Positions 21,601-22,023 of a DNA stretch of 22,023 bases are shown piece after piece. The DNA is taken from positions 1 to 22,023 of the forward strand of contig DATKCN010000168.1 of assembly GCA_035513175.1 (NCBI GenBank), in the 5' to 3' direction. Every line of letters begins with the position of its first letter. The stretch's first letter is position 1. Both the position numbers and the translations under genes were made by a program. This DNA comes from DATKCN01 sp035513175 (lineage in GTDB: Bacteria > Chloroflexota > Chloroflexia > Thermomicrobiales > CFX8). The notes under the pieces are model-generated. The model was not told the origin of the DNA. It saw nothing but the letters and a program-made list of their open reading frames with translations, and searched no databases.

Positions 21601-22023
21601 ATGATCGGTGAGGTACGAGATATCGTGAAGAAACTGGCAATCCGCGAAGGCTGGTCGACGATTTTTCTGGTGTCGATGCTTGTCTACGTCGCGGTATGGT
21701 CACTGTTGCGGGCGGACTGGGCCGACCGCATGGAGTTTCTTAACTGGGTCACGTTGGCCGGGCTCGTTGTCGGTGTCGCCGCGTCAAAGTGGCGGACACA
21801 TCCGGCGTGGCTGGTCCACGCGGCCGGCGCGCTGGCAGGTCTGGTCGTGGTCGTGTTCTTCACGACCGCGTATCTGGATGACCGAATCGGAGGTCCATGG
21901 ACCAAACTGACGTGGTTGTGGGCTCGCTGGGAGCGGTGGCTGGCGCAGCTGTGGACCGGGGAGCCGATCGAAGACCTGTATCTCTTCGTGTTCTTCAGCT
22001 CGCTGTTGGTGTTTCTCCTGGCA
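21601..22023 (+). CDS. TgpA-like transglutaminase membrane protein, N-terminal part (3' end outside window)
   Basis: The frame from ATG 21601 (MIGEVRDIVKKLAIREGWST) is open to the window end, giving 141 residues. Hydrophobic spans lie at about 21-34 (IFLVSMLVYVAVW), 46-60 (LAGLVVGVAAS), 68-86 (LVHAAGALAGLVVVVFF) and 126-141 (the final stretch), with a Trp-rich loop between the last two. Start, topology and position after MoxR and DUF58 fit the N-terminal membrane region of TgpA/DUF3488-type transglutaminase-like proteins. The catalytic Cys-His-Asp domain would lie beyond the window, so the assignment is inferred. GTG 21625 is an alternative start, with GAGGT about 11 nt upstream. Confidence 0.7.
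   Translation, partial: MIGEVRDIVKKLAIREGWSTIFLVSMLVYVAVWSLLRADWADRMEFLNWVTLAGLVVGVAASKWRTHPAWLVHAAGALAGLVVVVFFTTAYLDDRIGGPWTKLTWLWARWERWLAQLWTGEPIEDLYLFVFFSSLLVFLLA

Overview
This is a 22 kb stretch of a GC-rich bacterial chromosome made of core housekeeping genes. I see no phage, transposon, plasmid or CRISPR sequence. The gene content suggests a deep-branching, GC-rich, Gram-positive-like lineage such as Chloroflexota. The pointers are a tuf-rpmG-tRNA-Trp-secE-nusG-rplKAJL order, a Firmicutes-style DnaD plus zinc-finger helicase-loader pair next to dnaB, a CdaA/CdaR cyclic-di-AMP pair, an ANTAR response regulator, and a MoxR/DUF58/TgpA-like cassette. That placement is inference, since no rRNA is present. 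Non-ATG starts are common (GTG for nusG, rplI, polA, DnaD and DUF58; TTG for rplK, rplA and probably rlmB).

Region 1 (1-4990, + strand) is the translation/transcription block. It holds the 3' end of tuf (EF-Tu), rpmG (L33), tRNA-Trp(CCA), secE, nusG, rplK, rplA, an L10-leader attenuator, rplJ, rplL, tRNA-Pro(GGG) with its own extended -10 promoter, and a stand-alone response regulator with an RNA-binding ANTAR domain.

Region 2 (5103-18632, - strand) converges on region 1. Read in transcription order it holds: polA (GTG start, proofreading residues intact); a small FmdB-type zinc-ribbon protein, cysS and rlmB; a replication cassette of rplI, dnaB, a DnaD-domain primosome protein and a DnaC/DnaI-type ATPase, with very tight or overlapping junctions; a large TPR protein; and cdaA-cdaR, the membrane diadenylate cyclase and its YbbR-domain regulator. 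Promoter-like sequences can be proposed upstream of polA, fmdB, rplI, the TPR gene and perhaps cdaA.

Region 3 (19010-22023, + strand) diverges from polA. It holds a MoxR AAA+ ATPase, a translationally coupled DUF58 protein (GTGA overlap), a 321-nt gap, and the start of a membrane protein with a TgpA-like N-terminus that runs off the window. This is the usual MoxR/DUF58/transglutaminase envelope-associated cassette.

Nothing here is clearly a new defence or metabolic system. The parts most worth a second look are small: a palindrome abutting the polA -10 box, mutually exclusive hairpins in the leader of the ANTAR regulator, a 104-nt overlap of the DnaD and helicase-loader reading frames, an acidic extension on ribosomal protein L9, a Pro/Thr-rich tail on CdaR, and two unexplained intergenic regions flanking the moxR cassette.
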